From CAZHYV01 sp964537055 (lineage in GTDB: Bacteria; Myxococcota_A; Polyangia; Palsa-1104; JAEUJZ01), in contig CAZHYV010000001.1 in assembly GCA_964537055.1 (NCBI GenBank), forward strand, positions 124,001-188,000: 64,000 nt of DNA, read 5' to 3'. The notes beneath the pieces are model-generated. The model was given only the letters and a program-made list of their open reading frames with translations. It had not been told where the DNA came from and ran no database searches. Both the position numbers and the translations under genes were made by a program. Positions 7,435 to 16,145 of the stretch are shown piece by piece (the stretch's first letter is position 1; every line of letters starts with the position of its first letter).

Positions 7435-9840
7435 TCAATTTTGATGAAAAGAATCCGATCGACCGAGAAGCATTTGAGCAGGATGTGTAAATCTTTGAAT
7501 CTGTGCCAGGCATTCCGCTTTGGATACGAACTGGGCCCTACTAAATATGAGGTGGTCTTGGATCGCTTGTCCGAATTCTACATCAGTTAGACGGTTTCGT
7601 TCGTACATGTGGACGAGGATCCTGTCTAGATATGTTTCCCATCGTTGGCTGGGTGCTCCATAACAATAATGGATGTAGCGCCTTTTGGGGCTTGGAAGAA
7701 TAGAAGAAAACCACGCAGCTTCTCTTGGGGTAAGATCCCAGGGATGTTTTCCAAAATAGTGCAAAGCTGCCTGTTTAATTCCATAAATCCCAGGACCAAA
7801 TTCAATAATATTGAAGTAGATCTCTAAAATCCGAGCCTTAGGTAGATGCTGGTCCTGCTCTAGATACCAAGTCAAAAACATTTCCTGGAGTTTGCGGGAT
7901 AACGTTTTTTCTTTCGAGAAAAACAGGTTTTTTACCATCTGCATCGTGATGGAGGAGGCTCCAAGGCGGAACGAGCCGGATTGTAGATTCTTCTGCAGAG
8001 CCGAGCGGAATTCTGAATGGATGAATCCTTTATGGCGCATGAATGTACTGTCCTCCGTAGTCAGAATCGAATGAATCAAATGGGGAGAAATCTGTGAGAT
8101 TGGAACAAAATCGGGATTTTCTTTGCCCACCCAGATAGGTTCTGCTCTACCTGGTTTCTTTTCAGCCTGGTGCGTAAAGCTTTGGGTCAACCTTTGTGCA
8201 CTTAGGTCTTGGGGAGATTGGAGGACATGGCAGCCATCGATCCCTACAGTTCCTGAGATGGCGACGGGTTCAGATTGAGAAGGTTGGCTCTTTCCAAAAG
8301 ATTCGATCCTTGTAGGAGATACTGGAGCAGGCAATTGTGGTTCTCTGGCTTCCTGAATGGGGGGAAGGTTGAGAATTTTTGCGAAGTTAATTTGGAAGGC
8401 AAGATTTGTAGAGAATGAACCACCCAACTGAAACCCTGCTAGCTTTGGAAGTAGGGCCTGAGGAAACGCTGCCAGGACACTTTGGCAGGGAGTTTTTGGA
8501 ATTTTTACTTGGAGAACGAGCTGCCGAATCTGTTCTCGCCAGCTACGGGCTTTTATAGATTTTATCGTACCTGTAGGGGCAGGCGGTTGTAGTTCAGCAT
8601 TTAAAGAAAGATGGATCTCAAGCCCCTGAGAGCGAAGGACAGAGGGCTCTAGAACAAAACGTTGATGTTCCCGAAGATACCCTTGTCCAACGAATTCTAG
8701 CTCAACAGGGTACAAAGCTTGAGCAGCGAGCAAAGGGTGAAAGATAGATAAGCGTTCTAGTTTTAAAACTCCTTGAAATGAAGTGAGTTGGGGTTGGGAA
8801 TGAAGATAAAGTTGAGCACCTAGCTGTGCTTCTCGATTGACCTCAAAGGGTAGTTTGTGAAGAAGAGAGCCCAAGGCTTCGGCTTTTAGTTGTTTCGCTT
8901 TAACGAATAGATCTGCCTCGGAGAGCATTTTATCAATCGATCCTTGTGCCTCCCAAAGGTCGCTTGCACTTCCCTCATACCCTCCATGAAAGTGAAGGTT
9001 TAGTTTTCGAGGCTGTGCGGGATGCCAGGAAAGATACCCTCGAATTCCCGTCAACTTCAGATGCTCCCAAGGAGAAAACGCTCCCTCCTCAACATGAATG
9101 ATAGTAACGTGTTGTGAGATTTGCCGAAAGGATGCAGGCAGCGGAATGCTGAGACTTCGAAAAGAAGCAGTCATACCGCGAGAAAGGTACACGTTTCCAT
9201 GCTCTAGAGAAAGCGAACCTCCAGTGCCTTGTGCCCACAGCAAGTTGAGCGAATCTACCATCATACTTCCAGCTTGTGTTTTCAGGATTAGGGTAACTTT
9301 GTTTATACAGATGGAAAGAGGTCCATGCAAAAATGCAGATCCTGGATGAGGGTTAGCCGATAATCCGGCCTTAGGTAGGAGTGCTTGAATACTGCTCATG
9401 ATTTGTTCAGGAGTTTGGTTGGGTTCTCTTATTTGCACCACTGCTTGGCTGAACTTAAGCATCTCGAGCGTCAGGCGGCCTCGAAAGATTTCTCTGAGGT
9501 TCCAAGAGACAGCAACTTCTTGAACGTAGAAAGGCTCGCGGAAAAGTGGGGATAGGGCCGGAACTTGAATACGAACGCCAGACAATGTAATTCCAGAAAA
9601 ATGAACAGCAACCCGTTCTGGATGGACCTCGATATGATAGTTTCTCTCAATTTTTGGAAGAAGATGGGTCCGAATGAAATAAGTCGCTACCGGCTTAAAT
9701 AATAGCGTTACGAGGGCAATCCCCAAAAATACAAAAAAAAGACCCCATCGAAGCCGGTTTTTCTTAGCACAAAAATCACGCTTCAAAGAAGAGCGTATCT
9801 CTTTATGGGCAGCTTGAAGGTTATCTACTTGGGTTACCAC
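7435..9840 (-). CDS. AsmA-like membrane protein fused to GT51 peptidoglycan glycosyltransferase
   Basis: The 801-residue protein has a cytoplasmic lead of about 30 residues, one membrane helix (about 31-54) and a long periplasmic region. That region is beta-rich and looks like an AsmA/TamB-type or DUF3971-type repeat scaffold. The C-terminal third (about 575-745) is a GT51 glycosyltransferase that polymerises lipid II: EDSTFMRHKG carries the catalytic glutamate, followed by GASSITMQMVKN and LSRKLQEMF, as in MtgA and class A PBPs. No transpeptidase SxxK domain is present, so it can only make glycan strands. It diverges from clpB. The function of the long N-terminal part is inferred and less certain. 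Confidence 0.85.
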   Translation of the reverse strand: MVTQVDNLQAAHKEIRSSLKRDFCAKKNRLRWGLFFVFLGIALVTLLFKPVATYFIRTHLLPKIERNYHIEVHPERVAVHFSGITLSGVRIQVPALSPLFREPFYVQEVAVSWNLREIFRGRLTLEMLKFSQAVVQIREPNQTPEQIMSSIQALLPKAGLSANPHPGSAFLHGPLSICINKVTLILKTQAGSMMVDSLNLLWAQGTGGSLSLEHGNVYLSRGMTASFRSLSIPLPASFRQISQHVTIIHVEEGAFSPWEHLKLTGIRGYLSWHPAQPRKLNLHFHGGYEGSASDLWEAQGSIDKMLSEADLFVKAKQLKAEALGSLLHKLPFEVNREAQLGAQLYLHSQPQLTSFQGVLKLERLSIFHPLLAAQALYPVELEFVGQGYLREHQRFVLEPSVLRSQGLEIHLSLNAELQPPAPTGTIKSIKARSWREQIRQLVLQVKIPKTPCQSVLAAFPQALLPKLAGFQLGGSFSTNLAFQINFAKILNLPPIQEAREPQLPAPVSPTRIESFGKSQPSQSEPVAISGTVGIDGCHVLQSPQDLSAQRLTQSFTHQAEKKPGRAEPIWVGKENPDFVPISQISPHLIHSILTTEDSTFMRHKGFIHSEFRSALQKNLQSGSFRLGASSITMQMVKNLFFSKEKTLSRKLQEMFLTWYLEQDQHLPKARILEIYFNIIEFGPGIYGIKQAALHYFGKHPWDLTPREAAWFSSILPSPKRRYIHYCYGAPSQRWETYLDRILVHMYERNRLTDVEFGQAIQDHLIFSRAQFVSKAECLAQIQRFTHPAQMLLGRSDSFHQN

Positions 9841-9939
9841 GGAGGCTACCCTAGCATAAAAAGGACCGCCAAAAAAGCTCTCTTTCTTTTATGAGAAATT
9901 GCATTGGCTAGAAGGAAGGAGATTCAAGCGCTTATCTCC

Positions 9940-9967
9940 TTGATTTTTTGCAATGAGTGCTTAATGT
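9940..9967 (+). promoter_or_regulatory. Weak promoter candidate for clpB
   Basis: TTGATT (9940-9945) and TAATGT (9962-9967) are separated by 16 bases and lie 21 bases upstream of the clpB ATG. The -10 box is poor. The same TAATGT hexamer appears at the expected place before the tRNA gene at 63346. No convincing heat-shock sigma or CIRCE operator sequence was seen. Confidence 0.3.
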
Positions 9968-9988
9968 AAAAACAAAAAGGAAGCTTGT

Positions 9989-12613
9989 ATGCGATTAGAC
10001 CGACTCACCTTAAAAACACGTGAATCTTTAGTGGAAGCCCAAAGTATCGCCAGCCAAAAGGGGCATGCTGAAATCTTGCCAGAGCATCTCCTCTACGCTC
10101 TTCTGGAGCAGGAAGGGGGAGTCCTTAGCGCTTTGCTAAGAAAACTAGGACACGATCCTTCGGCTGCTATGGACCGCCTAGAGCAGTGGCTGGATGCATT
10201 GCCGAAAGCAAGTAGTACCTTGGAGGTAAGTTTATCAAAAAAGGCAAGAGATTTTATCGAAGCTGCAGAAACTGAGGCAGATCAGCTGAAAGATGAGTAC
10301 ACATCCACGGAACACTTTTTGTTAGCCCTGTGCAGTAGGGACTTTGGGATTTCATCCCGGCTGCTAAGAGAAGCCGGGATCCGACATGATTTAGTTTTAA
10401 AAGCATTGCAAGAAGTACGAGGAACTCAAAGGGTGACGGATCAAAACCCAGAAGAGAAATACCAGGCTCTTGAGAAATTCACACGGGATCTAACGGATAT
10501 TGCTCGGAAAGGAAAGCTCGATCCTGTGGTTGGGCGGGACGAAGAGATCAGAAGGGCGCTTCAAGTCTTGTCGAGGAGGACGAAGAATAATCCCGTGTTG
10601 ATTGGCGAGCCCGGGGTAGGGAAGACCGCAATTGTGGAGGGGATTGCCCAAAGAGTCGTAAGTGGCGATGTTCCAGAAAGTTTAAAGAATAAGAGAATCT
10701 TAGCCTTAGATTTGGGTAGTCTGGTGGCGGGGAGCAAATACCGAGGAGAGTTTGAGGACAGACTGAAGGCAGTGCTGAAGGAAATTCAAGCGGCCCAAGG
10801 CCAAATCATCCTGTTTATCGATGAACTACACACCCTTGTTGGAGCTGGGGCCGCCGAGGGGGCTCAGGATGCGGCCAATATGTTAAAGCCAGCGCTTGCT
10901 CGAGGTGAGTTGCGGTGTATTGGCGCCACAACGCTTGATGAGTATCGGAAGTACATCGAGAAAGACAAGGCCCTTGAACGGCGGTTCCAACCCGTTTTAG
11001 TGGGAGAGCCTTCACTTCCGGATACGATTGCGATTTTGCGAGGGCTGAAAGAAAAATATGAGGTTCATCATGGGATTCGGATTCGTGATGCTGCGTTGGT
11101 TGCTGCGGCACGCCTCTCAGATCGTTATGTGACGGATCGATTTTTACCGGATAAAGCGATTGATCTCATTGATGAAGCAGCAGCCCGCCTCAAAATGGAA
11201 ATTGATTCTCTGCCAACTCCAATCGATCAGATCGAGAGAAAAATCATCTCTTTGCAGATCGAGCAACAGGCTCTGAGCAGGGAAAAAGATGCTTCTTCTC
11301 GTGGTCGCTTGCAAGAAGTTGAGCGAGAAATAGCGAACCTAAAAGAACAAGCCAGTGCAATGAAGGCTAGGTGGCAGTCTGAGAAAGAGGTCATTGATCA
11401 AATCCGGTTGCTGTCAGAACAGATGGATGCAAAGAAGACCGAGGGGGATTTAGCGCAGCGGAAGGGAGATTGGAATCGAGCAGGAGAGATTTTGTATCGA
11501 GAAATCCCCGATCTGGAAAAGAAACAGCAACAGCTGACTCAAAAATTGGCTGAAATGCAAAAGCAAGGTGCCTTCTTACGTGAAGAGGTGACCGAAGAGG
11601 ACATTGCTGCCATTGTCTCAAAATGGACAGGAGTGCCCGTACAGAAGATGCTGGAAGGAGAAGCTGAGAGGCTAACCCATATGGAGGACAGACTGGGTGG
11701 GCGAATTATTGGTCAATCGCAGGCAATTCAAGCAGTCTCCGCCGCAGTCCGTCGGGCACGTGCGGGGTTGCAGGATCCGAACCGGCCACTTGGTTCATTT
11801 TTATTTTTGGGACCAACCGGGGTTGGAAAAACAGAAATGGCACGAGCCCTAGCAGAGTTCTTGTTTGACGACGAGTCCCACTTGATCCGGATTGACATGA
11901 GTGAGTATATGGAGAAGCATAGCGTGGCCCGGTTGATTGGGGCGCCACCAGGGTATGTAGGTTATGATCAAGGAGGACAACTGACTGAGGCAGTCCGGAG
12001 AAAGGCGTACAGTGTCGTGCTGTTTGATGAGATTGAAAAAGCTCATCCAGACGTGTATCAAGTGCTCTTGCAACTACTAGATGACGGACGGTTGACCGAT
12101 GGTCAGGGAAGAACAGTGAACTTTCGCAATACGCTGGTTCTTCTCACCTCGAATATTGCCTCTCAGATTATCTATGACGCAACGAACGTAGAGGATGCTG
12201 AGACAAAACGTGCAATTGAGAATGCACTCCGTAGCTCGTTTAAGCCTGAATTCCTTAACCGTTTAGACGATATTATTGTTTTTCATCGACTCGATCGGCA
12301 GCATCTTCGACAGATTATCGAAATTCAGCTAGGAAGACTAAAGAAGCTGCTTGACGAAAAAGGACTAAAGCTTGAGGTAAGTGAGAAGGCGCTTGATCTG
12401 ATTGCGGAGCAAGGCTACGACCCTTCGTTTGGGGCACGGCCTTTGAAGCGCTCCATCCAGCGTTTGCTGCAGGACCCTCTCGCCCAAGCGATTTTGCAAG
12501 GTCGGTTCCAGATGGGCGATACGATTTATGCAGAACGTGAAGGAGAACACCTTAGCTTAGGCCGCGTGACTTTCGCCCGGCCCGCGGGGGCAAAAGGCAA
12601 GCTCGTCCATTAA
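9989..12613 (+). CDS. clpB: ATP-dependent disaggregase ClpB
   Basis: Hexameric AAA+ chaperone that rescues aggregated proteins with DnaK/DnaJ. The 874 residues show the full domain order: N-domain (1-150), first ATPase with Walker A GEPGVGKT at about 205 and Walker B FIDELHTLVGAG, the coiled-coil middle domain (about 410-520) that marks ClpB rather than ClpA/ClpC, and the second ATPase with Walker A GPTGVGKT at about 607 and FDEIEKAHPD. Length matches the family. A purine-rich GGAAGC lies before the ATG. The DnaJ-type cochaperone gene follows 84 bases downstream in the same orientation, which fits a stress-response pair. Confidence 0.97.
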   Translation: MRLDRLTLKTRESLVEAQSIASQKGHAEILPEHLLYALLEQEGGVLSALLRKLGHDPSAAMDRLEQWLDALPKASSTLEVSLSKKARDFIEAAETEADQLKDEYTSTEHFLLALCSRDFGISSRLLREAGIRHDLVLKALQEVRGTQRVTDQNPEEKYQALEKFTRDLTDIARKGKLDPVVGRDEEIRRALQVLSRRTKNNPVLIGEPGVGKTAIVEGIAQRVVSGDVPESLKNKRILALDLGSLVAGSKYRGEFEDRLKAVLKEIQAAQGQIILFIDELHTLVGAGAAEGAQDAANMLKPALARGELRCIGATTLDEYRKYIEKDKALERRFQPVLVGEPSLPDTIAILRGLKEKYEVHHGIRIRDAALVAAARLSDRYVTDRFLPDKAIDLIDEAAARLKMEIDSLPTPIDQIERKIISLQIEQQALSREKDASSRGRLQEVEREIANLKEQASAMKARWQSEKEVIDQIRLLSEQMDAKKTEGDLAQRKGDWNRAGEILYREIPDLEKKQQQLTQKLAEMQKQGAFLREEVTEEDIAAIVSKWTGVPVQKMLEGEAERLTHMEDRLGGRIIGQSQAIQAVSAAVRRARAGLQDPNRPLGSFLFLGPTGVGKTEMARALAEFLFDDESHLIRIDMSEYMEKHSVARLIGAPPGYVGYDQGGQLTEAVRRKAYSVVLFDEIEKAHPDVYQVLLQLLDDGRLTDGQGRTVNFRNTLVLLTSNIASQIIYDATNVEDAETKRAIENALRSSFKPEFLNRLDDIIVFHRLDRQHLRQIIEIQLGRLKKLLDEKGLKLEVSEKALDLIAEQGYDPSFGARPLKRSIQRLLQDPLAQAILQGRFQMGDTIYAEREGEHLSLGRVTFARPAGAKGKLVH

Positions 12614-12697
12614 AACTACCAGTGGATATCCTTACCACCGATTCAATTGAAGTCTTCTCTTTCCAAGAAGAAATAAATCTGTTTTGATACAAACGTT

Positions 12698-13663
12698 ATG
12701 CCAACACCAAATTTCTATAGCACCCTTGGGGTTTCTGAATCTTCTAGTCAGGACGAGATCAAAAAGGCCTACCGGAAGTTGGCCAAAAAATATCACCCTG
12801 ATGTTACTGGAGGAGATAAAACAAAAGAGGCAAAATTCAAAGAAATTACCGAAGCTTATGAAACCCTAAGTGAGCCAAAGAAAAGATCAGAGTACGACGC
12901 CATGAGGAAAAACCCTTATGCGGGGGGGGCTGGTTTTGGAAGAGCGCAAGGGTTTGAAGGATTTCCTGGATTTGAAGGATTTCGAAGCCGTGGGACCACC
13001 ACGGGCAGAGGAAGTCGAGCCAGTTCTCGGGTAAATATTGACTTGGGCGATATTTTCGGCAATGAAGCCTTCTCAGACCTTTTTGGAGGGAGTAGTTCAG
13101 GTTTTGAAAGGGCCGCTCCCTCTTCTGCGAAAGGGAATGACGTGCAAGCCTCGGTCGATTTGACCTTACCTGAAGCAGCGCTAGGGGTGGAGAAAAGTTT
13201 GGTGCTTGAGCCACAAGCAGCAGGTGGCCGCAAAATTACCATCCGGGTCCCCGCGGGAGTCGAATCTGGAGAAACCATCCGTGTGAAAGGGCAGGGGAGG
13301 CCTTCGCCTCGTGGCGGTCAAGCGGGGGATTTGCTTTTGACCGTACGCGTTATGCCTCACGCTCATTTCAAAAGGCATGGGGCTGATATTGAGACAGATC
13401 TGCATATTAGCATTGTCGACGCTATACTGGGGACAAAAACCGAGGTTGAGACTTTGGAAGGGAAAGTTCAGGTGACTGTTCCTGCGGAAACCTCAAGCGG
13501 TCAGAAGCTAAGGCTTCGAGGAAAAGGTGCCTCCGATCGAAAAGGGGGGCGCGGAGATTTTTATGCAGTAGTTCAAATTGATGTCCCTAAGCAGATCTCC
13601 AAAGAAGCGCAAGAACTAATCAAGCAGTTTGGGGCATTAGTAGAATCTGGGCGTGTTTCTTAA
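12698..13663 (+). CDS. DnaJ/CbpA-type cochaperone (no zinc finger)
   Basis: J-domain protein that stimulates the ATPase of DnaK. The HPD tripeptide is at residues 33-35 in an intact J-domain (1-70), followed by a Gly/Phe-rich linker (about 72-110) and the two C-terminal substrate-binding barrels (VDLTLPEAALGVEKSL onward). The CxxCxGxG zinc-finger region of DnaJ proper is absent, so this is a type-B, CbpA-like protein of 321 residues. It follows clpB in the same direction. Its stop shares bases with the stop of the convergent small lipoprotein gene (TTAA). The start has no clear ribosome-binding site. Confidence 0.92.
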   Translation: MPTPNFYSTLGVSESSSQDEIKKAYRKLAKKYHPDVTGGDKTKEAKFKEITEAYETLSEPKKRSEYDAMRKNPYAGGAGFGRAQGFEGFPGFEGFRSRGTTTGRGSRASSRVNIDLGDIFGNEAFSDLFGGSSSGFERAAPSSAKGNDVQASVDLTLPEAALGVEKSLVLEPQAAGGRKITIRVPAGVESGETIRVKGQGRPSPRGGQAGDLLLTVRVMPHAHFKRHGADIETDLHISIVDAILGTKTEVETLEGKVQVTVPAETSSGQKLRLRGKGASDRKGGRGDFYAVVQIDVPKQISKEAQELIKQFGALVESGRVS

Positions 13664-13896
13664 AATCGAATTACAGGAGTAGTCGCAACGGGAGCAGGAG
13701 GGAATCCTGGAGGCAATGTGGATGCTTCATCTGCCCAGGTGCCCTTAGGAGGAGTGCTTGGTTCGCTTTGAGATGAAGGCGGGGTAGGGTCAGATTTAGG
13801 CTGTGGTGTCGTTCTACAAGCCCCAAATCCTAAAGCTGCTGCCAAAACAGGTATGAAAAAAAGTTTCGAGAATCTTAAAGAAAATGTCGTCTTCAT
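13660..13896 (-). CDS. Small proline-rich lipoprotein
   Basis: A 78-residue secreted protein: a basic N-terminus, a hydrophobic core and a probable lipobox GFGAC, then a Pro/Ser/Thr-rich mature part (TTPQPKSDPTPPSSQSEPSTPP) with no recognisable domain. I chose the inner ATG at 13896 because AAAGGA (minus strand, plus 13903-13908) lies 6 bases upstream; an upstream ATG at 13911 overlaps that site. The residue at -3 of the cysteine is Phe, less usual than Leu. It overlaps the 3' end of the DnaJ-type gene by 4 bases in convergent orientation. The function is unknown; it is probably an envelope protein. Confidence 0.75.
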   Translation of the reverse strand: MKTTFSLRFSKLFFIPVLAAALGFGACRTTPQPKSDPTPPSSQSEPSTPPKGTWADEASTLPPGFPPAPVATTPVIRF

Positions 13897-14107
13897 ATCA
13901 AATCCTTTCATAGAAATATTGCATCATACTGTGCGCGTATGTAGTCTTGTGGAGCACTATGTAAGTATCCGTATGTATAATTCTCTGGTCAATCGGAAAT
14001 TTTTTTCGTATGGAATTCTCTTTTAATTATTGATAGATAACGAGAATTTTTTCTCATTTGGGAATTTGTGTTAGAGGGGAGTTGACGAGAAACGAAGCAA
14101 ACGCGGG

Positions 14108-15199
14108 TTAGATTGACTCGTCGCCCTTCATGGCTTCTGCTTGGAAATGGGCCCGTAAGGCGTCAATCACTTCTTGTAATTCGCCGTCCATGAGTTTAGG
14201 AAGGTTATGCTTGGTCAGCCCAATCCGATGATCGGTGAGACGATCCTGAGGGAAGTTGTAGGTCCTAATTTTTTCGGAACGCTCGCCTGAGCCTACCTGT
14301 GATCTTCGTGCTTCCCGCTCTGCAGTTTCCTGTTTTTCTCGTTCGATCTCTAGGAGCTTGGTCTTGAGGATCTTCATCGCCATGGCACGATTTTTATGCT
14401 GAGACTTTTCTTGCTGACATCGGACAATAATTCCCGATGGAATGTGCATGATCTGCACGGCGGAATCGGTTGTGTTAACTGACTGCCCTCCTGGTCCGCC
14501 TGAACGCATCACTTCGATCCGGAGGTCTTTATCTTCAATCTTGATATCTACGTCTTCCGCCTCAGGCAAAACAACGACCGTTGCCGTTGAGGTATGGATT
14601 CTTCCTTGGGTTTCTGTGGCAGGAACCCGCTGGACTCGGTGTACGCCAGATTCATATTTAAGTTCTGAGTAAACTTTACCACCTGCGGGTGCTGATATCA
14701 TCGCAATGATTTCTTTAAGTCCTCCCGTGGAAGACTCGGATTGCGAAAGCAATTCAATCCGCCACCGTTTCCGCTCTGCATAGCGGCTGTACATTCGGAA
14801 CAAATCCGCAGCAAATAACGCTGCTTCTTCACCGCCTGTCCCTCCTCGAATTTCAAGAATAATATTCTTTTGATCGTTTGGATCCGAGGGAAGAAGTAGA
14901 AGATTCAATTGAGACTCACAAGCTTCTTTTTCCGATAGAAGCCGCTGTTCCTCTTCTTTGGCCATACTTCGAAGCTCAGAATCTGAATCACGAAGAAGGA
15001 GCTTATTTTGTTCAAGCTCTTGGTTAATCTTTTGATACATCCGGTAGGTAGTAATTAAAGGCTCTAAGTTAGAACGCTCTTTCGCCAACTTCTGAAATTG
15101 GCTTTGCTTGGCCAGGATTTCAGGATCAGTCAGCTGGCTTTCTAGCTCTTGGTACCGAGCCTCTACTTGGGCTAGTTTGTCGAAAATAGAGTTCCCCAT
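14108..15199 (-). CDS. prfA: Peptide chain release factor 1
   Basis: Class-I release factor that terminates translation at UAA and UAG. The 363-residue product carries the catalytic GGQ loop as SGGPGGQSVNTTDSAV (about residue 237), and GSGERSEKIRTYNFPQDRLTDHR in the C-terminal part. It has RF1-type features throughout, including the helical N-terminal domain and the tripeptide region typical of codon recognition. Downstream on the same strand is the small lipoprotein rather than prmC, the methyltransferase gene that often follows prfA. rpmE lies upstream, 152 bases away, an association seen in many bacteria. Confidence 0.96.
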   Translation of the reverse strand: MGNSIFDKLAQVEARYQELESQLTDPEILAKQSQFQKLAKERSNLEPLITTYRMYQKINQELEQNKLLLRDSDSELRSMAKEEEQRLLSEKEACESQLNLLLLPSDPNDQKNIILEIRGGTGGEEAALFAADLFRMYSRYAERKRWRIELLSQSESSTGGLKEIIAMISAPAGGKVYSELKYESGVHRVQRVPATETQGRIHTSTATVVVLPEAEDVDIKIEDKDLRIEVMRSGGPGGQSVNTTDSAVQIMHIPSGIIVRCQQEKSQHKNRAMAMKILKTKLLEIEREKQETAEREARRSQVGSGERSEKIRTYNFPQDRLTDHRIGLTKHNLPKLMDGELQEVIDALRAHFQAEAMKGDESI

Positions 15200-15301
15200 G
15201 GTGATATCCTAAGTTTTATAAGAGAGGCAAACAGGACTGGCAGTTTATGGAACCAATCCTAGATTTCTTTGAAGCCCTATGTTCCGCTCATTCTCTCAAT
15301 T

Positions 15302-15323
15302 AAAAAAATCTTTCGAGCGAATT
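15302..15323 (-). terminator. Weak terminator-like hairpin after rpmE
   Basis: On the minus strand a short stem TTCG-CT-CGAA (plus 15312-15321) is followed by a run of seven T residues (plus 15302-15308), about 30 bases after the rpmE stop. The stem is only four base pairs, so rho-independent termination is plausible but not strong. Confidence 0.3.
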
Positions 15324-15351
15324 AGGAACCAGGGGAACCCATGGAGCGTAG

Positions 15352-15570
15352 TTAGGAGGCTTTGTCGGTTTTAAGACCAAATCGACGTTGGAATCGTTCG
15401 ATCCGTCCAGCGGAGTCGACGAGTTTCTGCTTCCCTGTAAAGAAGGGGTGACAATTAGAACAGATTTCAACCATGAATGAGCCTCTTGTCGAGCGGGTTT
15501 GGTACGTTGCTCCACAAGCACAGGTAATGGTTGCATCGGTATAATTTGGATGAATGTTTGATTTTGGCAT
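15352..15570 (-). CDS. rpmE: 50S ribosomal protein L31 (zinc-binding type)
   Basis: The 72-residue product is bL31 of the zinc-binding, cysteine-containing form: C17 and C19, then C37 and C40, plus the diagnostic HPFFTGKQKLVDSAGRIERF run ending the conserved core. I chose the ATG at 15570 (MPKSNIHPNY...), which matches the family start exactly. A longer frame, to 15641, only adds unrelated residues; AAGGACAGG precedes the chosen ATG. It lies between a zinc-ribbon protein gene and prfA, all on the minus strand. Confidence 0.95.
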   Translation of the reverse strand: MPKSNIHPNYTDATITCACGATYQTRSTRGSFMVEICSNCHPFFTGKQKLVDSAGRIERFQRRFGLKTDKAS

Positions 15571-15653
15571 GGAACCTGTCCTTCGAAAAAATTTCTATTT
15601 ACAAAGCTCGAGCATTGTAAATGAAAAATTGGAAAGCGCAAGAAGTTTCAGCT

Positions 15654-15959
15654 TTACCTCAGATTCTTAAAGAGAGCAGCTAACTTCTTTTTCGCGTCCT
15701 CAGTAGAATGATCCTGTTTCCAGTTTTCTGAATCCTTAAAAGAGAAATGTGGACAGAAGTTAGCTTCTGCCCGATCTCGAATGAAAGCAGCCTCAGGCTC
15801 GCGACACATGTTATGCAAACCTGGATCATAATTTTGGCAATTCTTACATACGTGTAAATCGGCGTTACAGTGAGGGCAGGTGTCGCGGCGGCCGACTTTC
15901 ACTCCGACTTTGACTTCGAAAATTTGTTCGTTTCCACAAGCGTGGCAATAATAAGCCAT
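15654..15959 (-). CDS. Zinc-ribbon protein of unknown function
   Basis: A 101-residue soluble protein dominated by metal-binding cysteines. The first ribbon is CHAC (residues 5-8) with CPHC (28-31), followed by CKNCQNYDPGLHNMC (38-52) and a last CPH at 69-71. This resembles small zinc-ribbon proteins conserved in Myxococcota and other bacteria. I do not know a tested function; a regulatory or nucleic-acid-binding role is only an inference. It sits upstream of rpmE on the same strand, separated by 83 bases, so it may share its transcript. Confidence 0.8.
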   Translation of the reverse strand: MAYYCHACGNEQIFEVKVGVKVGRRDTCPHCNADLHVCKNCQNYDPGLHNMCREPEAAFIRDRAEANFCPHFSFKDSENWKQDHSTEDAKKKLAALFKNLR

Positions 15960-16145
15960 AGTTGCTACAGCATATTCGCTTCTTAGAAAGAGAGCAATAG
16001 CGTTTTGGATTTTTCATCTTAACAGGGATAAACTCTAAAACGAGAAGAACGTGAAAGTGGAATTGTGCAGGGGTTGGGTGAAGCCTAGGGATTTTGTTAA
16101 AATTATCTTGCCTCCTAGGATCGTTTTCTGCTCCAATGTCATCCT

